A stretch of 6,751 bases of DNA from Thermoguttaceae bacterium. GTDB lineage: Bacteria; Planctomycetota; Planctomycetia; Pirellulales; Thermoguttaceae. Both the position numbers and the translations under genes were made by a program. Below are positions 6,141 to 6,751 of this stretch, in pieces. Within the stretch, counting starts at the first letter, position 1; every line of letters begins with the position of its first letter. The notes beneath the pieces were generated by a model that had not been told where the DNA came from, did no database searches, and saw only the letters and a program-made list of their open reading frames with translations. The stretch lies in contig JANLFZ010000346.1 in the NCBI GenBank assembly GCA_024653385.1, positions 1 through 6,751 on the forward strand, read 5' to 3'.

Positions 6141-6504
6141 TGCTCCGTTTGACTCCGCTTGGTTGTCCTGCCACAGACATGCGCTCGACGACTGCGCCTT
6201 GCCGAAGTGCCAACACAATGGGTGTGTCGGCGAACCATTCTCGGTCGTCGCGCAGTCGACCCAGTATAGGCGCAGCGCTTGCCGAAGACTCGAAGGCGGG
6301 CAATGCGCCGTAAGGAGGGACTTCCACGAATGCGACCGCTCGCGGCGGCGCTCGGCCTGCGGTCGCCGGGAGCCAACTTGGGTACGCGCTTATGAGGCTC
6401 TGGCAGTCGGGACACCCAGATCGGTAAAGCACCAGCACCCAATCACCGGCCCGAAATCGGTCGCCGACATCAATCAACTCCAGCAACGGCAAGGGCTTGC
6501 CCAC
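6115..6504 (-). CDS. Thioredoxin-fold domain with CPDC motif (C-terminal part of a redox membrane protein)
   Basis: The segment reads as a thioredoxin-like domain: a strand DWVLVLY at about 21-27, the redox motif CPDC at 31-34, VAFVEVPPYG at 57-66, and the cis-proline region DTPIVLAL at 93-100, all expected to face the periplasm. The leading WVGKPLPLLELIDVGDRF and the VEVPPYG signature match the thioredoxin half of planctomycete proteins in which a MauE/DoxX-like membrane domain is joined to this fold. The frame is open upstream to a TAG at 6552-6550. The sense continues as VYDGGKVVLLEPDRW before the GTG at 6504. That GTG has no good ribosome site, so the domain is probably the second half of the adjacent membrane gene rather than an independent gene. 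Likely role: supply or remove electrons at cysteine thiols of exported proteins, such as the cysteine-rich peptides encoded downstream (inference). Confidence 0.83.
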   Translation of the reverse strand: MGKPLPLLELIDVGDRFRAGDWVLVLYRSGCPDCQSLISAYPSWLPATAGRAPPRAVAFVEVPPYGALPAFESSASAAPILGRLRDDREWFADTPIVLALRQGAVVERMSVAGQPSGVKRSNAGNDETL

Positions 6505-6751
6505 CCACCGATCAGGCTCAAGCAGTACGACCTTGCCGCCGTCGTAAACCTACCCATTTCATTCAAACAACCCGGCGAAGCCGCGTGGAGCATCAACCCC
6601 GCCGGAAGGCCGATCGCGACCCAAATCACCACGAGGCAGGCGAGCCGTGCCCCTATTGGGCGGACAGACGCCGGCCTGTGCTCAACCGGCTGCCATCGCA
6701 AGAGCGCGAGCACGACCCCAACGTCCAGCGCGAGCGTCTGCCAAGGGTTCA
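6474..6751 (-). CDS. MauE/DoxX-like membrane domain, C-terminal fragment (partial, frameshifted)
   Basis: The frame is open at the right window edge and begins within a gene. It reads NPWQTLALDVGVVLALLRWQP (in two pieces: NPWQTLALDVG and VVLALLRWQP), a basic loop, then a transmembrane segment LACLVVIWVAIGLPAGLML. The NPW-x-T-x-A-x-D...RP pattern is typical of the last repeat of MauE/DoxX-family redox-associated membrane proteins, which pass electrons to an attached or separate thioredoxin. After GCLNEMGR (ending at 6549) the reading turns nonsensical and stops at 6474, while the expected continuation lies in the -1 frame. The genuine coding part is therefore about 6549-6751, with the 5' half outside the window. 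Confidence in the family is moderate because only the tail is visible. Confidence 0.62.
   Translation of the reverse strand, partial: NPWQTLALDVGVVLALLRWQPVEHRPASVRPIGARLACLVVIWVAIGLPAGLMLHAASPGCLNEMGRFTTAARSYCLSLIGGWASPCRCWS
6547..6552 (-). other. Frameshift junction in the MauE-thioredoxin gene
   Basis: On the minus strand the codons GGT AGG TTT ACG leave the membrane-domain frame. Rereading or adding one G gives GGT AGG GTT TAC GAC, joining EMGR to VYDGGKVVLLEPDRW, which is the expected linker of the fused family. Without that base the thioredoxin frame is blocked by TAG at 6552-6550. No canonical slippery heptamer is present, so a true one-base deletion or a base-call error is more likely than programmed slippage. 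Confidence 0.65.

Noticed and set aside
6546..6555. Programmed -1 ribosomal frameshift in the MauE-thioredoxin gene
   Set aside because: The sequence around the junction does not form an X-XXY-YYZ slippery heptamer and no obvious downstream pseudoknot is seen, so an indel is preferred.

Overview
The window is a GC-rich bacterial segment in which every gene I can support lies on the minus strand, so it reads from right (6751) to left (1) as one tightly packed cluster. No RNA gene, insertion sequence, CRISPR array or phage gene is visible. The combination of a MauE-type membrane domain joined to a thioredoxin fold, DUF1573 proteins, large anchored periplasmic proteins of unknown function and a short LuxR-type helix-turn-helix protein resembles Planctomycetota genomes. 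That assignment rests on protein style alone.

Layout in transcription order. 6751-6115 holds the distal part of a MauE/DoxX-like redox membrane protein with a C-terminal CPDC thioredoxin domain; it is broken near 6549 by what looks like one missing G. 6140-4965 encodes a 391-aa protein with an N-terminal signal or anchor, a large extracytoplasmic domain and a C-terminal membrane helix with a basic tail. 4925-4620 encodes a 101-aa exported peptide with 11 cysteines. 4623-4126 encodes a membrane-anchored DUF1573 protein whose GTG start overlaps the preceding stop. 4109-3270 encodes a second, more divergent DUF1573-like protein with a doubtful C-terminus. 3424-3167 encodes an 85-aa exported peptide with 7 cysteines. 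After a 175-bp gap containing a strong GC hairpin, 2991-1918 encodes a second protein with the signal / large domain / C-terminal anchor plan. 1916-240 encodes an apolipoprotein N-acyltransferase (Lnt) family protein with its Glu-Lys-Cys triad. 120-1 appears to be the start of a LuxR-type DNA-binding protein that runs off the left edge.

Nearly every product is predicted to be exported or membrane-bound, and many carry extracytoplasmic cysteines. My interpretation, which is inference, is an envelope module. Two small disulfide-rich exported peptides are each adjacent to a DUF1573 membrane protein. This core is flanked by two anchored periplasmic proteins of similar architecture and served by a dedicated thiol-redox membrane protein, with Lnt and a regulator at the end. 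I do not recognise this arrangement as a named system.
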